Assembly (NCBI GenBank): GCA_020637895.1
Contig: JACKJP010000002.1
Span: forward strand, 992,001 to 1,056,000
From: Rhodobiaceae bacterium
GTDB lineage: Bacteria > Pseudomonadota > Alphaproteobacteria > Rhizobiales > Tepidamorphaceae
Direction: 5' to 3'
Length of the DNA: 64,000 nt
Position numbers and translations under genes: made by a program. Below, in pieces: positions 1 to 8,172 of this stretch (within the stretch, counting starts at the first letter, position 1; the number at the start of each line of letters is the position of its first letter). The notes beneath the pieces were generated by a model. The model saw nothing but the letters and a program-made list of their open reading frames with translations, did not search any database and was not told the DNA's origin.

Positions 1-93
1 CGCCGGACAGCCGCGGTAAAGGGGCGTCATGGCCACAGGTTGCATCAGCGCGAGACTTGACGGAGCGAAAATAGCCTCTCAGATAAACGGGTG

Positions 94-1203
94 ATGGATC
101 GCGATTTCTCAAAGAAGGCAGGACGGGACGGCGAAGCGGAAAGCGCGCTTGCGCATCTCGACCAGCGTTCGCGCGAGATATTCCGCCGAATTGTCGAAGG
201 CTATCTGGAAACCGGCGAACCGGTCGGCTCGCGAAACCTGAGCCGGATGCTGCCGATGAGCCTGTCGCCAGCTTCGGTCCGTAACGTCATGGCCGATCTG
301 GAATCGCTCGGACTACTGTTTTCCCCGCATACGAGCGCCGGAAGGCTGCCGACCGAAACGGGCCTCAGGTTTTTCGTCGACGCCTTCATGCAGCTCGGTG
401 AACTGGCCGATATGGAGCGCCAGCAGATCGACGCGCACATGACCGCCGGGCGAAACCAGAACGGCTCCACGCAGGGGCTGCTGGACGAGGCGGGCAACCT
501 GCTTTCGGGCCTGACGCGCGGCGCCGGTCTGGTGCTCACGGGCAAGCAGGACATGCGCGTCAAGCATATCGAATTCGTCCGCCTGGAGCCGCGAAAGGTG
601 CTGGTCGTTCTCGTCGGCGCCGACAATGTGGTGGAAAACCGGGTCATCGATCTCGACCAGGACGTGCCGCCCTCGAGCCTCAACGCCGCGATGAACTGGC
701 TCAACGCCCATATTGAGGGGCGCACGCTTTCCGAAATCCGCCGCGAGGTGGAGGCGCTGGAGGCGCGTCAGCGCAGCGAGCTGGACACGCTGACCAAACA
801 GGTGATCGCCGAGGGCATCGCCAGCTGGGCGGGCGTCGGCGACGGACGCCCTGCACAACTGATCGTGCGCGGGCATGCCAATCTTCTGGAAAACCTTCAG
901 GCGCAGGAGGATCTGGAACGGATCCGCCAGCTATTTTCCGACCTGGAGCGCAAGAAGGATATCGTGGAACTGCTGGGTCTTGCGGAGAAGGGCGACGGGG
1001 TCCGGCTGTTCATCGGCTCCGAGAACAAGCTCTTTTCGATGTCCGGATCGTCCCTCGTGATAGCCCCGTATCGCAACGACGAAGCCCATATCGTCGGCGT
1101 GATCGGGGTAATCGGCCCGACGCGGATCAATTATGCGCGGGTGATACCCGTTGTCGACTACACGGCCCAGCTTCTGGGACGGCTGATTGGCAACCCGCTC
1201 TGA
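94..1203 (+). CDS. hrcA: Heat-inducible transcription repressor HrcA
   Basis: HrcA represses chaperonin operons by binding CIRCE operators and is kept active by GroEL. The 369-residue length is normal for the family. The N-terminal third is a winged helix (SREIFRRIVEGYLETGEPVGS followed by SPASVRNVMADLE), then a GAF-like dimerisation region and the conserved C-terminal GPTRINYARVIPVVDY. A GTG at 91 directly precedes the ATG at 94, which I prefer. A -35-like CTTGAC lies at 56-61, but I see no convincing -10 and no clear ribosome site. It is followed by grpE after 88 bp, the usual alphaproteobacterial pair. No CIRCE element was seen in this window, so its targets (groESL) lie elsewhere. Confidence 0.95.
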   Translation: MDRDFSKKAGRDGEAESALAHLDQRSREIFRRIVEGYLETGEPVGSRNLSRMLPMSLSPASVRNVMADLESLGLLFSPHTSAGRLPTETGLRFFVDAFMQLGELADMERQQIDAHMTAGRNQNGSTQGLLDEAGNLLSGLTRGAGLVLTGKQDMRVKHIEFVRLEPRKVLVVLVGADNVVENRVIDLDQDVPPSSLNAAMNWLNAHIEGRTLSEIRREVEALEARQRSELDTLTKQVIAEGIASWAGVGDGRPAQLIVRGHANLLENLQAQEDLERIRQLFSDLERKKDIVELLGLAEKGDGVRLFIGSENKLFSMSGSSLVIAPYRNDEAHIVGVIGVIGPTRINYARVIPVVDYTAQLLGRLIGNPL

Positions 1204-1291
1204 ACGGAAATTGGCGCGAGAGTTGATTTTTTTGTCCCGGACCCTGATATCCGGGGCCATCAGTAGCAATGAACAAGCAGACGAGCCTTAA

Positions 1292-1903
1292 ATGAGCGAC
1301 GCGGAAAAAGAACCGATTGAAAACCCCGTTGACGCGCCGGAAAGCGCGGGTGCTGGCGAAAAGCCGGCGGAAACGGACCCGGCAGCGGCTGTGACTGCGG
1401 AGCGCGACGACCTGCGCGACAAGCTGCTTCGTCTCGCAGCGGAGATGGAAAATCTGCGCAAGCGAACCGAACGCGAAGTCAAGGAAGCCGCGCAATACGC
1501 CGTCACGTCCTTTGCCCGCGACATGCTGACGGTTGGCGACAACCTGCAGCGCGCGCTTGCGGCATTGCCGGCAGACCAGCGCGAAGGCGCCGGCGAAGGC
1601 CTTGCAGCGCTGATCAATGGCGTGGAGATGACCGAGCGCGAGATGCAGAACGTTCTCACGCGGCACGGGATGAAGAAGCTTGAGCCCAAGGGCGAGAAAT
1701 TCGATCCGAATTTCCATCAGGCGATGTTCGAGATCCCTGACGACAGCGTGCCGAACGGTACGGTGAAGGAAGTGGTGCAGGCCGGCTACACGATTGGCGG
1801 CCGGGTCCTGAGGCCTGCGCTGGTCGGTGTCTCCAAGGGCGGCGCGAAGGCGCAGCCCGCAGCCGACGATGACGGGCAACCGAGGGTCGACAAGACCGCC
1901 TGA
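1292..1903 (+). CDS. grpE: Nucleotide exchange factor GrpE
   Basis: GrpE releases ADP from DnaK and so sets the pace of the DnaK-DnaJ folding cycle in the cytoplasm. The protein is 203 residues. It has an acidic, low-complexity N-terminus (about residues 1-35), a long coiled-coil helix (RDDLRDKLLRLAAEMENLRKR, about 38-60) and the C-terminal beta domain with the family signature around GYTIGGRVLRPALV. It sits downstream of hrcA in the same direction. The 88-bp gap contains a TTGATT/GATATC pair that could be a separate promoter, but this is weak. dnaK is not adjacent: a channel gene and alkB lie between. Confidence 0.96.
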   Translation: MSDAEKEPIENPVDAPESAGAGEKPAETDPAAAVTAERDDLRDKLLRLAAEMENLRKRTEREVKEAAQYAVTSFARDMLTVGDNLQRALAALPADQREGAGEGLAALINGVEMTEREMQNVLTRHGMKKLEPKGEKFDPNFHQAMFEIPDDSVPNGTVKEVVQAGYTIGGRVLRPALVGVSKGGAKAQPAADDDGQPRVDKTA

Positions 1904-1967
1904 ACCCTTCATCGGCAGGCGCGAAGGTCTGCTTGACCGGCGGCGCGGGCGCTGACACGCTCGCGCC

Positions 1968-2603
1968 ATGGCTGGGCCGTTCCTGACAATGCTCGATCTT
2001 GCAGGCGTTGCCGTTTTCGCGGCGGCCGGCGCGCTGGCGGCATCACGCCGTCAGCTCGATATTGTCAGTTTCCTCTTCATGGCGGCCGTGACGGGCCTTG
2101 GCGGCGGCACGCTGAGAGACCTGCTGCTGGGAGCAACGCCGATTTTCTGGATATCGGACGGGCGGCCGCTGGCGCTATGCGCCGCCGTTGCCGTGATCGT
2201 TTATCTTTTCGCCCACAAGCTCGAATCGCGCTATCGCGCGCTTTTGTGGGCCGATGCCATCGGTCTGGCCGCCTATGCCATCGTCGGCTCGGGCAAGGCG
2301 CTGGCGACAGGCGCCGGATTCGCACCCGCCATCCTGCTTGGCGTGGTCAGCGCGACATTCGGTGGCATCATCCGCGACGTGCTGACCGGCGAAAAATCTG
2401 TCCTTCTGAGGCGCGAAGTCTATGTGACGGCGGCACTTCTGGGCGCGGGCGTCTTTGTGCTGGCGGATTTTGCCGGGCTCTCGCGGCCATTGGCGGCGAC
2501 CGCCGGGTTCCTCGCCGGTTTCGGGCTGCGGGCGGGCGCGCTTGCGTTTGGCTGGGCCCTGCCGGTCTATCGGCCGCGTCCGCCGGCCGATCCCGGTCCG
2601 TAA
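1968..2603 (+). CDS. TRIC-type cation channel family protein (YicG/UPF0126-like)
   Basis: This 211-residue inner-membrane protein is built of two similar three-helix halves plus a seventh helix, as in prokaryotic TRIC channels. The glycine-rich motifs GLGGGTLRDLLLG (about 44-56) and FGGIIRDVLTGE (about 127-138) are the hallmark repeats that kink the pore helices. Family members conduct monovalent cations; the physiological role in bacteria is not settled. The start ATG at 1968 is 64 bp after grpE, so it may be co-transcribed. It runs head-on into alkB with only 7 bp between the stop codons. It is an unusual resident of a grpE-dnaK interval. Confidence 0.85.
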   Translation: MAGPFLTMLDLAGVAVFAAAGALAASRRQLDIVSFLFMAAVTGLGGGTLRDLLLGATPIFWISDGRPLALCAAVAVIVYLFAHKLESRYRALLWADAIGLAAYAIVGSGKALATGAGFAPAILLGVVSATFGGIIRDVLTGEKSVLLRREVYVTAALLGAGVFVLADFAGLSRPLAATAGFLAGFGLRAGALAFGWALPVYRPRPPADPGP

Positions 2604-2610
2604 AGTCGCT

Positions 2611-3228
2611 TCAGGCCGGATTCACCCGGCGCAGGGTGAGGTTGATGCGGCCACCATGGTCGAGCAGCGTGGACGTGCCCGGATAGAGGCGATCGATGCC
2701 GTGAAAGGCGAGGCGGCTTTCGTTTCCCATCAGCAGAACATCGCCGCTCATCAGACGAAGCGGCAATGTCGGACCCTTGCGCTCGACGCCGCCGATCCTG
2801 AAACGCGCGTCGTCGCCGAGCGAAACGGAAAGGACGGGGGCGGCGAATTCGGCCTCATCGCTATCCTTATGCAACCCCATGCGCGCGCCTTCGCCGTACC
2901 AGTTTATCAGGCACGCTTCCGGCGGCGCGGGGAAATCGGCCAGACCGCTCCACAGATCAAGGAGCGGTGCGGGTATCGGTGGCCAGGGGCGGCCGGTCTG
3001 CGGGTGCAGGGCCTGATAGCGATAGCCGTCGCGGTCCGACACCCAGCCAAGCGGCCCGCAATTGGTCATGCGGACGGAAAACGGCTTTCCGGTACGTGGC
3101 ATCACCGGGGTAAAGAGCGGTGCGTCGCGGCATATGTCGCGAATCAGGGCGACTAGGTCGCGCTGCGCCTGTGCATCAAGGAAACGCGGCAGGTAGCGAA
3201 CGCCCGCCGGCAGGGCTTTGTCGACCAT
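2611..3228 (-). CDS. alkB: Alpha-ketoglutarate-dependent DNA dioxygenase AlkB
   Basis: AlkB removes methyl groups from 1-methyladenine and 3-methylcytosine by Fe(II)/2-oxoglutarate oxidation. The 205-residue protein shows the full active-site set: iron ligands His120, Asp122 and His176 (LHKDSDE and FHGIDR), and 2-oxoglutarate-binding arginines 194 and 200 in RINLTLRRV, spaced as in the E. coli enzyme. It is transcribed away from dnaK. Its start lies 27 bp from the predicted dnaK heat-shock promoter, so the two promoters must share the 3229-3300 region. A second alkylation-repair gene lies at 10.4 kb. Confidence 0.93.
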   Translation of the reverse strand: MVDKALPAGVRYLPRFLDAQAQRDLVALIRDICRDAPLFTPVMPRTGKPFSVRMTNCGPLGWVSDRDGYRYQALHPQTGRPWPPIPAPLLDLWSGLADFPAPPEACLINWYGEGARMGLHKDSDEAEFAAPVLSVSLGDDARFRIGGVERKGPTLPLRLMSGDVLLMGNESRLAFHGIDRLYPGTSTLLDHGGRINLTLRRVNPA

Positions 3229-3254
3229 TCTCCCCCGTCCCTTTCCGGTGTTGC

Positions 3255-3283
3255 CTTGCGGCCCGCAAAAGCCCTGCCTATAT
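3255..3283 (+). promoter_or_regulatory. RpoH (sigma-32)-type promoter of dnaK
   Basis: CTTG at 3255-3258 is followed after 18 bp by CCTATAT at 3277-3283. This fits the alphaproteobacterial heat-shock pattern CTTG-N17/18-CYTATNT. Transcription should start near 3290, giving a leader of about 165 nt before the dnaK ATG. The identification is by eye against the known consensus. Confidence 0.75.
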
Positions 3284-3296
3284 AGCTTTCCGAAGG

Positions 3297-3347
3297 GCCG
3301 ATCACGCCCGTGTGAACATCAGCTTCGGCACGCCTCGTGTGATCGGC
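3297..3347 (+). other. Inverted repeat in the dnaK leader
   Basis: GCCGATCAC (3297-3305) and GTGATCGGC (3339-3347) are perfect 9-bp complements 33 nt apart, at the very start of the predicted dnaK transcript. They could form a long-loop hairpin in the mRNA or bind a dimeric protein as DNA. A second small hairpin, AAGAG-GAA-CTCTT (about 3443-3455), covers the ribosome-binding site. Confidence 0.5.
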
Positions 3348-3457
3348 ATTGCGCAAGTGTAATCCCGTTGGGGACCGTGGCGCCAGGAAAGCGCCCTTGG
3401 CCAGATGCCGGAATGCCGGGTCGGGACGGTCTGCCGGAAAGAAGAGGAACTCTTAAG

Positions 3458-5365
3458 ATGGGTAAAGTGATCGGTATCGATCTGGGCACGACCAATTCCT
3501 GCGTCGCTGTCATGGAAGGAAAAACCCCGCGTGTCATCGAAAACGCGGAAGGCACGCGCACGACGCCGTCCGTCGTCGCATTCACCGACGATGGCGAGAG
3601 ATTGACGGGCCAGCCGGCCAAGCGTCAGGCGGTGACCAATCCGGAAAATACGTTCTTCGCCGTGAAGCGCCTTATCGGCCGCCGCTACGAAGACCCGACC
3701 GTCGCGAAAGACAAGAAGCTCGTTCCCTATCACATCGTGAAGGCGGACAATGGCGATGCCTGGGTTGAAACCCGCGGCACGAAATATTCGCCCTCGCAGA
3801 TTTCGGCGTTCATCCTGCAGAAGATGAAGGAAACCGCCGAAAGCTTCCTCGGCGACAAGGTCGACCAAGCCGTCATCACGGTACCTGCCTATTTCAACGA
3901 CGCCCAGCGCCAGGCGACCAAGGACGCCGGCAAGATCGCCGGCCTTGAAGTGCTGCGCATCATCAACGAGCCGACGGCTGCCGCGCTCGCCTATGGTCTG
4001 GACAAGAAGGCCGCGGGCACGATCGCGGTATACGACCTTGGCGGTGGCACGTTCGATATTTCCGTTCTGGAAATCGGCGACGGCGTCTTTGAGGTGAAGT
4101 CGACGAATGGCGACACCTTCCTCGGCGGCGAAGACTTCGACATGCGTCTGGTCGATTATCTCGCCGACGAATTCAAGAAGGACCAGGGCATAGACCTGCG
4201 CGGCGACAAGCTGGCCCTTCAGCGCCTGAAGGAAGCGGCCGAGAAAGCGAAGATCGAGCTTTCCTCCGCAACGCAGACGGAAGTGAACCTTCCCTTCATC
4301 ACCGCCGATGCGTCGGGCCCGAAACATCTGACGATGAAGCTGACCCGCGCCAAGTTTGAAGCGCTGGTGGACGATCTGGTGCAGCGCACCGTCGCGCCGT
4401 GCAAGGCGGCCCTGAAAGATGCCGGCCTCACGGCAGGCGAGATCGACGAGGTTATCCTGGTCGGCGGCATGACGCGCATGCCGAAGGTTCAGGAAGTCGT
4501 GAAGCAGTTTTTCGGCAAGGAGCCGCACAAGGGCGTGAACCCCGATGAGGTCGTTGCCGTTGGTGCTGCCATCCAGGCCGGCGTGCTGCAGGGCGACGTG
4601 AAGGACGTTCTGCTGCTCGACGTGACCCCGCTGTCGCTGGGCATCGAGACGCTGGGTGGCGTGTTCACCCGCCTGATCGACCGCAACACGACGATCCCGA
4701 CCAAGAAGAGCCAGGTATTCTCCACAGCCGAGGACAATCAGACGGCGGTGACGATCCGGGTCTTCCAGGGCGAGCGTGAGATGGCCGCCGACAACAAGAT
4801 GCTCGGCCAGTTCGATCTGGTCGGTATCCCGTCGGCGCCGCGCGGCGTGCCGCAGATCGAGGTCACTTTCGACATCGACGCAAACGGCATCGTCAACGTT
4901 TCGGCCAAGGACAAGGCGACCTCGAAGGAACAGCAGATCCGCATCCAGGCGTCAGGCGGTCTTTCCGATGCCGACATCGAGAAGATGGTCAAGGATGCCG
5001 AAGCGCATGCCGACGAGGACAAGAAGCGCCGTGAGCTGGTGGAAGCGCGAAACCAGACCGAAGGTCTGATTCACGCGACCGAGAAGCAGCTCGCAGAGCA
5101 TGGCGACAAGGTCGGGGCCGACGACAAGGCGGCGATCGAGGCCGCGCTGACGGAAGCCAAGGACGCGCTCGCCGGAGAAGACCCGGCAGTCATCACCGAG
5201 AAGGCGAGCGCCCTGGCGCAGGCCTCGATGAAGCTGGGCGAGGCGATGTATGCGGCCTCGCAGGCTGAAAGCGCCGGTGAAGAAGGCGGCGCCGCCGCTG
5301 ATGAGGATGTCGTTGACGCCGACTTCGAGGAAGTCGACGACAGCGATGAGAAGAAATCGGCCTGA
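3458..5365 (+). CDS. dnaK: Molecular chaperone DnaK (Hsp70)
   Basis: DnaK is the ATP-driven Hsp70 that binds exposed hydrophobic peptide stretches, working with DnaJ and GrpE. The 635-residue protein begins MGKVIGIDLGTTNSC and has the phosphate-2 loop DLGGGTFDISVLE, the hinge GGMTRMPKVQ, the substrate-binding beta domain, the helical lid, and an acidic tail ending in DADFEEVDDSDE. The reading frame stays open upstream to 3218, but the true start is the ATG at 3458, preceded by GAAGAGGA and matching the family N-terminus. A strong intrinsic terminator follows 30 bp after the stop, so dnaJ is not simply co-transcribed with it. Confidence 0.98.
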   Translation: MGKVIGIDLGTTNSCVAVMEGKTPRVIENAEGTRTTPSVVAFTDDGERLTGQPAKRQAVTNPENTFFAVKRLIGRRYEDPTVAKDKKLVPYHIVKADNGDAWVETRGTKYSPSQISAFILQKMKETAESFLGDKVDQAVITVPAYFNDAQRQATKDAGKIAGLEVLRIINEPTAAALAYGLDKKAAGTIAVYDLGGGTFDISVLEIGDGVFEVKSTNGDTFLGGEDFDMRLVDYLADEFKKDQGIDLRGDKLALQRLKEAAEKAKIELSSATQTEVNLPFITADASGPKHLTMKLTRAKFEALVDDLVQRTVAPCKAALKDAGLTAGEIDEVILVGGMTRMPKVQEVVKQFFGKEPHKGVNPDEVVAVGAAIQAGVLQGDVKDVLLLDVTPLSLGIETLGGVFTRLIDRNTTIPTKKSQVFSTAEDNQTAVTIRVFQGEREMAADNKMLGQFDLVGIPSAPRGVPQIEVTFDIDANGIVNVSAKDKATSKEQQIRIQASGGLSDADIEKMVKDAEAHADEDKKRRELVEARNQTEGLIHATEKQLAEHGDKVGADDKAAIEAALTEAKDALAGEDPAVITEKASALAQASMKLGEAMYAASQAESAGEEGGAAADEDVVDADFEEVDDSDEKKSA

Positions 5366-5395
5366 CCGGTTTTCAGGCGATGCGCTAAAGACCAT

Positions 5396-5428
5396 GGAAG
5401 CGGCCCCTCGTGGCCGCTTCCGCTTTTT
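5396..5428 (+). terminator. Rho-independent terminator of dnaK
   Basis: A perfect 10-bp stem (GGAAGCGGCC at 5396-5405 with GGCCGCTTCC at 5412-5421), a 6-nt loop, and GC followed by five T form a textbook terminator. It contains the GTG at 5410 that would otherwise extend the next reading frame, so that GTG is not a start. Confidence 0.9.
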
Positions 5429-5463
5429 CAGGACTGCTCACTTTCAGGACTGCTCTTGGGGCC

Positions 5464-6327
5464 ATGCAAAGCAGGACCGAACCATTCGGCGAATTTGCGC
5501 TGACCGGCTGGCGTGCCGCCCTGCATGCATTTGCGTCAGCGATGCCGCGCCACTGGGCGGGAAAGCAGATGCGTTCTGCGGTACGCAGGCTCGCGCTTGC
5601 CGGACGGCCGCTGCCGGTCGATGTCGCCGTTCTGGGCGGCGCTCGGATGCGGCTCTATCCCGATGAAAACCTGACCGACAAGCATCTCTTCGCCAATCCG
5701 AACCATTGGGACGAGGCCGAACGCAAGGCTGTCACCGAAGCCCTGGCCGGGTGCCCGCGCGAACTGCCGGTTTCCTTCATCGATCTCGGGGCGAATGTCG
5801 GCGCCTATGCGCTGATGGCGGTATTTGCCGCCCGCGCCATGGGCAGAGCGATCCGTGTGCTTGCGATCGAGCCGGGCTCGGAAGCGCGCCGGCGCATGAG
5901 CTTCAATGTCACCGCCAGCGGATGCGGCGATGCCATCACGGTCATGGGCGCGGCGATCGGTCCTGCCGGATCCAGCTGGGAGATCATCGCCAAGGCGCGC
6001 AATCTTGGCGAGCTGCAACTGGTGCCGGCGAGCGAGCCGGAAAATCAGGTGCCGGTCTCGCCGCTGGCCGATGTACTGATGCATTCCGGTTTCACACGGC
6101 CGGATATTATCAAGATTGATATTGAAGGGCTGGAATCGATTGTTCTACATGACTATTTCAACGCCGTGGCGCCTGAGGCGCTACCCCGTCTGATCATTGC
6201 TGAAACGAGGGGCGGCAGAAGCTTGGAGATTGCGACGCTTTGCGCAGCGGCCGGCTATGAACGTTTGTTCGACAACGGCCGCAATGGTGCCTTCCTGCGC
6301 ATGCCCGCAAGTCAGACCGCCCGGTAG
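5464..6327 (+). CDS. FkbM-family SAM-dependent methyltransferase
   Basis: This 287-residue protein has the FkbM-type methyltransferase core: the SAM-binding motif FIDLGANVGAYALMAVFAA (about residues 102-120), an acidic motif IRVLAIEPG, and the FkbM signature IIKIDIEGLESIVLHDY near residue 220. Family members O-methylate sugars or small molecules, and the substrate here cannot be told. I chose the ATG at 5464, because the upstream GTG at 5410 lies inside the dnaK terminator. The stop is 5 bp before the dnaJ start, so dnaJ is probably translated from the same message. Finding this gene between dnaK and dnaJ is unusual. Confidence 0.8.
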   Translation: MQSRTEPFGEFALTGWRAALHAFASAMPRHWAGKQMRSAVRRLALAGRPLPVDVAVLGGARMRLYPDENLTDKHLFANPNHWDEAERKAVTEALAGCPRELPVSFIDLGANVGAYALMAVFAARAMGRAIRVLAIEPGSEARRRMSFNVTASGCGDAITVMGAAIGPAGSSWEIIAKARNLGELQLVPASEPENQVPVSPLADVLMHSGFTRPDIIKIDIEGLESIVLHDYFNAVAPEALPRLIIAETRGGRSLEIATLCAAAGYERLFDNGRNGAFLRMPASQTAR

Positions 6328-6332
6328 GGAAC

Positions 6333-7460
6333 ATGGAAAAACGCGACTACTACGAAGTTCTGGGTGTGACGCGGACTTGCGACGGCAAGACGCTGAAGAC
6401 GGCTTTCCGCAAGCTGGCGATGGAATACCATCCCGACCGCAACCAGGGCGACGGCACGGCCGAGACGCGATTCAAGGAAATCAACGAGGCCTATGAAATC
6501 CTGAAAGACCCGCAGAAACGGGCCGCCTACGACCAGTTCGGCCACGCTGGCCTGAACGGCCAGGGGCCCGGACGCGGTTTCGATCAGGACTTCGCATCGT
6601 CGATGGCCGATATCTTCGACGATCTTTTTGGCGGTTTTGCCCAGGCCCGCCGCGGCGGGCGCGGCGGGCGCGAACGCGGCGCCGACCTCAGATACAATCT
6701 CGAGATCACGCTGGACGATGCCTTTCACGGCAAGGCGGCGCAGATCCGCGTTCCCTCGGGCGTTCCGTGCGAACCGTGTTCGGGCAGCGGGGCAAAACCC
6801 GGTACCGGGACCAAGACCTGCCCGACCTGCCAGGGATACGGCAAGCTGCGTCAGGCGCAGGGCTTCTTCGCCATCGAGCGAACCTGCGCGACGTGTCAGG
6901 GCCGCGGCGAAGTGATTGAAGATCCGTGCGCCGAATGCAACGGGTCCGGCCGGGTGACGCGCGAACGCACCCTGTCGATCAATATTCCGGCCGGCGTGGA
7001 AGATGGCACCCGCATCCGGCTCGCCGGAGAAGGCGAAGCCGGATTTCGGGGCGGTCCGGGCGGCGACCTCTATGTCTTTCTTTCGGTGAAGCCGCACGAC
7101 ATTTTCCAGCGCGATGGCGCGGACCTCTTTTGCCGGGTCCCGGTTTCGATAACGACGGCCGCGCTCGGCGGCAGTTTCGAAGTGCCGGCGCTCGACGGCA
7201 AACGTGCGCGGGTCGATATTCCGGCGGGCACCCAGAGCGGCAAGCAGTTCCGCCTGAAGGCGAAGGGCATGCCGGTTCTGCGCAGCCATCAGCGCGGCGA
7301 TCTGTATGTTCAGGCGCTTGTCGAAACGCCGGTCAATCTGACCAAACGCCAGCGCGAACTGCTGGAAGAATTCGCGGCGGAGTCGTCGGCCGCAAATACG
7401 CCGGAATCGACGGGTTTCTTTGACAAGATCAAATCCTTCTTCGACAGCGGGGATCATTGA
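6333..7460 (+). CDS. dnaJ: Chaperone protein DnaJ (Hsp40)
   Basis: DnaJ delivers clients to DnaK and stimulates its ATPase. The 375-residue protein has all domains: the J domain with YHPDRN (HPD about residues 33-35), a G/F-rich linker (about 70-115, with an RGGRGGR stretch), and four CxxCxGxG zinc repeats (CEPCSGSG, CPTCQGYG, CATCQGRG, CAECNGSG). The C-terminal client-binding domains follow. It starts 5 bp after the FkbM gene and its stop overlaps the ATG of the next gene (TGATG), so it lies in a translationally coupled string. No separate promoter is evident in front of it. Confidence 0.97.
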   Translation: MEKRDYYEVLGVTRTCDGKTLKTAFRKLAMEYHPDRNQGDGTAETRFKEINEAYEILKDPQKRAAYDQFGHAGLNGQGPGRGFDQDFASSMADIFDDLFGGFAQARRGGRGGRERGADLRYNLEITLDDAFHGKAAQIRVPSGVPCEPCSGSGAKPGTGTKTCPTCQGYGKLRQAQGFFAIERTCATCQGRGEVIEDPCAECNGSGRVTRERTLSINIPAGVEDGTRIRLAGEGEAGFRGGPGGDLYVFLSVKPHDIFQRDGADLFCRVPVSITTAALGGSFEVPALDGKRARVDIPAGTQSGKQFRLKAKGMPVLRSHQRGDLYVQALVETPVNLTKRQRELLEEFAAESSAANTPESTGFFDKIKSFFDSGDH

Positions 7461-8107
7461 TGAACGACATGCTGCGGTCGATCTCGACCGATTTCGACCG
7501 CCGGGCAGGTGCCCTTCGGCGCAGCGTCAGCAACGAACTGCGTTTCGTGCGGGGCTGGTTTCAGGCCCCCTTGCGGACGGGCGCGATAGCCGCCAGCGGC
7601 CGGGCGCTCGCCAAGCGCATGGCGGCCTATGTCGACCCCGCCATCGACGGGCCCGTCCTCGAACTGGGGCCGGGAACCGGAAACTTCACCCGCGCGCTGA
7701 TCAAGGCGGGGATTTCCGAAGACCGGCTCTGGCTGGTGGAGGCCAATCCCGATTTCGCCCGCCACCTGCGTCAGGTCTTTCCCAGAGCGACGCTCATCCT
7801 CGGCGATGCCTATCAGCCGCAGACATGGCGCGACAAATGCCCTGCCAAGCCCTTCACGGCGATCGTATCCGGCCTGCCGCTGCTGACGCAGCCGCGCGAC
7901 AAGCGCCGCAGCCTGATCTCGGAGTGCCTCGATCTTTCAAGGCCGGGCGCGTCCTTCATTCAGTTCACCTACCGCACGGCGCCGCCGCTTCCCGGTGGCC
8001 ACGGGCTTACGGCGCGGCCCGGTCCCGTCACGTTCTACAACCTGCCTCCGGCGCGGATCTGGCTCTACAGCAAGACGGCGAAGGCCTTGCCCGTCGCTTC
8101 CCTGTGA
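7460..8107 (+). CDS. pmtA: Phosphatidylethanolamine N-methyltransferase (PmtA-like)
   Basis: This 215-residue SAM-dependent methyltransferase carries VLELGPGTGNFTRALIKAG (SAM motif I, about residues 64-82), an acidic motif LVEAN, and the rhizobial PmtA-like segments GAIAASGRALAKRMA and IVSGLPLLTQP. Rhizobial PmtA methylates phosphatidylethanolamine stepwise to phosphatidylcholine at the membrane surface. Position directly behind dnaJ is conserved in Rhizobiales and supports the call. The ATG at 7460 overlaps the dnaJ stop by one base. A more general class I methyltransferase role cannot be excluded. Confidence 0.75.
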   Translation: MNDMLRSISTDFDRRAGALRRSVSNELRFVRGWFQAPLRTGAIAASGRALAKRMAAYVDPAIDGPVLELGPGTGNFTRALIKAGISEDRLWLVEANPDFARHLRQVFPRATLILGDAYQPQTWRDKCPAKPFTAIVSGLPLLTQPRDKRRSLISECLDLSRPGASFIQFTYRTAPPLPGGHGLTARPGPVTFYNLPPARIWLYSKTAKALPVASL

Positions 8108-8172
8108 GCGCTTGCGCCTCCCGGCGCACCACCTTAATCAGGGTGCTGCTTCATCTTTGCTGAGGAGAAACG

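Noticed and set aside
1..30. A possible minus-strand gene start (ATG at 30, reading MTPLYRGCPA) divergent from hrcA
   Set aside because: Only ten residues are visible, there is no ribosome site, and it does not match RNase PH, the usual divergent neighbour of hrcA.
3218..3457. N-terminal extension of the dnaK frame by 80 residues
   Set aside because: The extension has no Hsp70 similarity, overlaps the heat-shock promoter, and the ATG at 3458 has a good ribosome site.
3302..4528. 408-codon minus-strand frame opposite dnaK
   Set aside because: It mirrors a highly conserved gene on the other strand and shows no domain of its own; GC-rich third positions keep such shadow frames open.
5410..5463. 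GTG start for the FkbM methyltransferase at 5410
   Set aside because: It lies inside the loop of the dnaK terminator; the ATG at 5464 begins the plausible protein.
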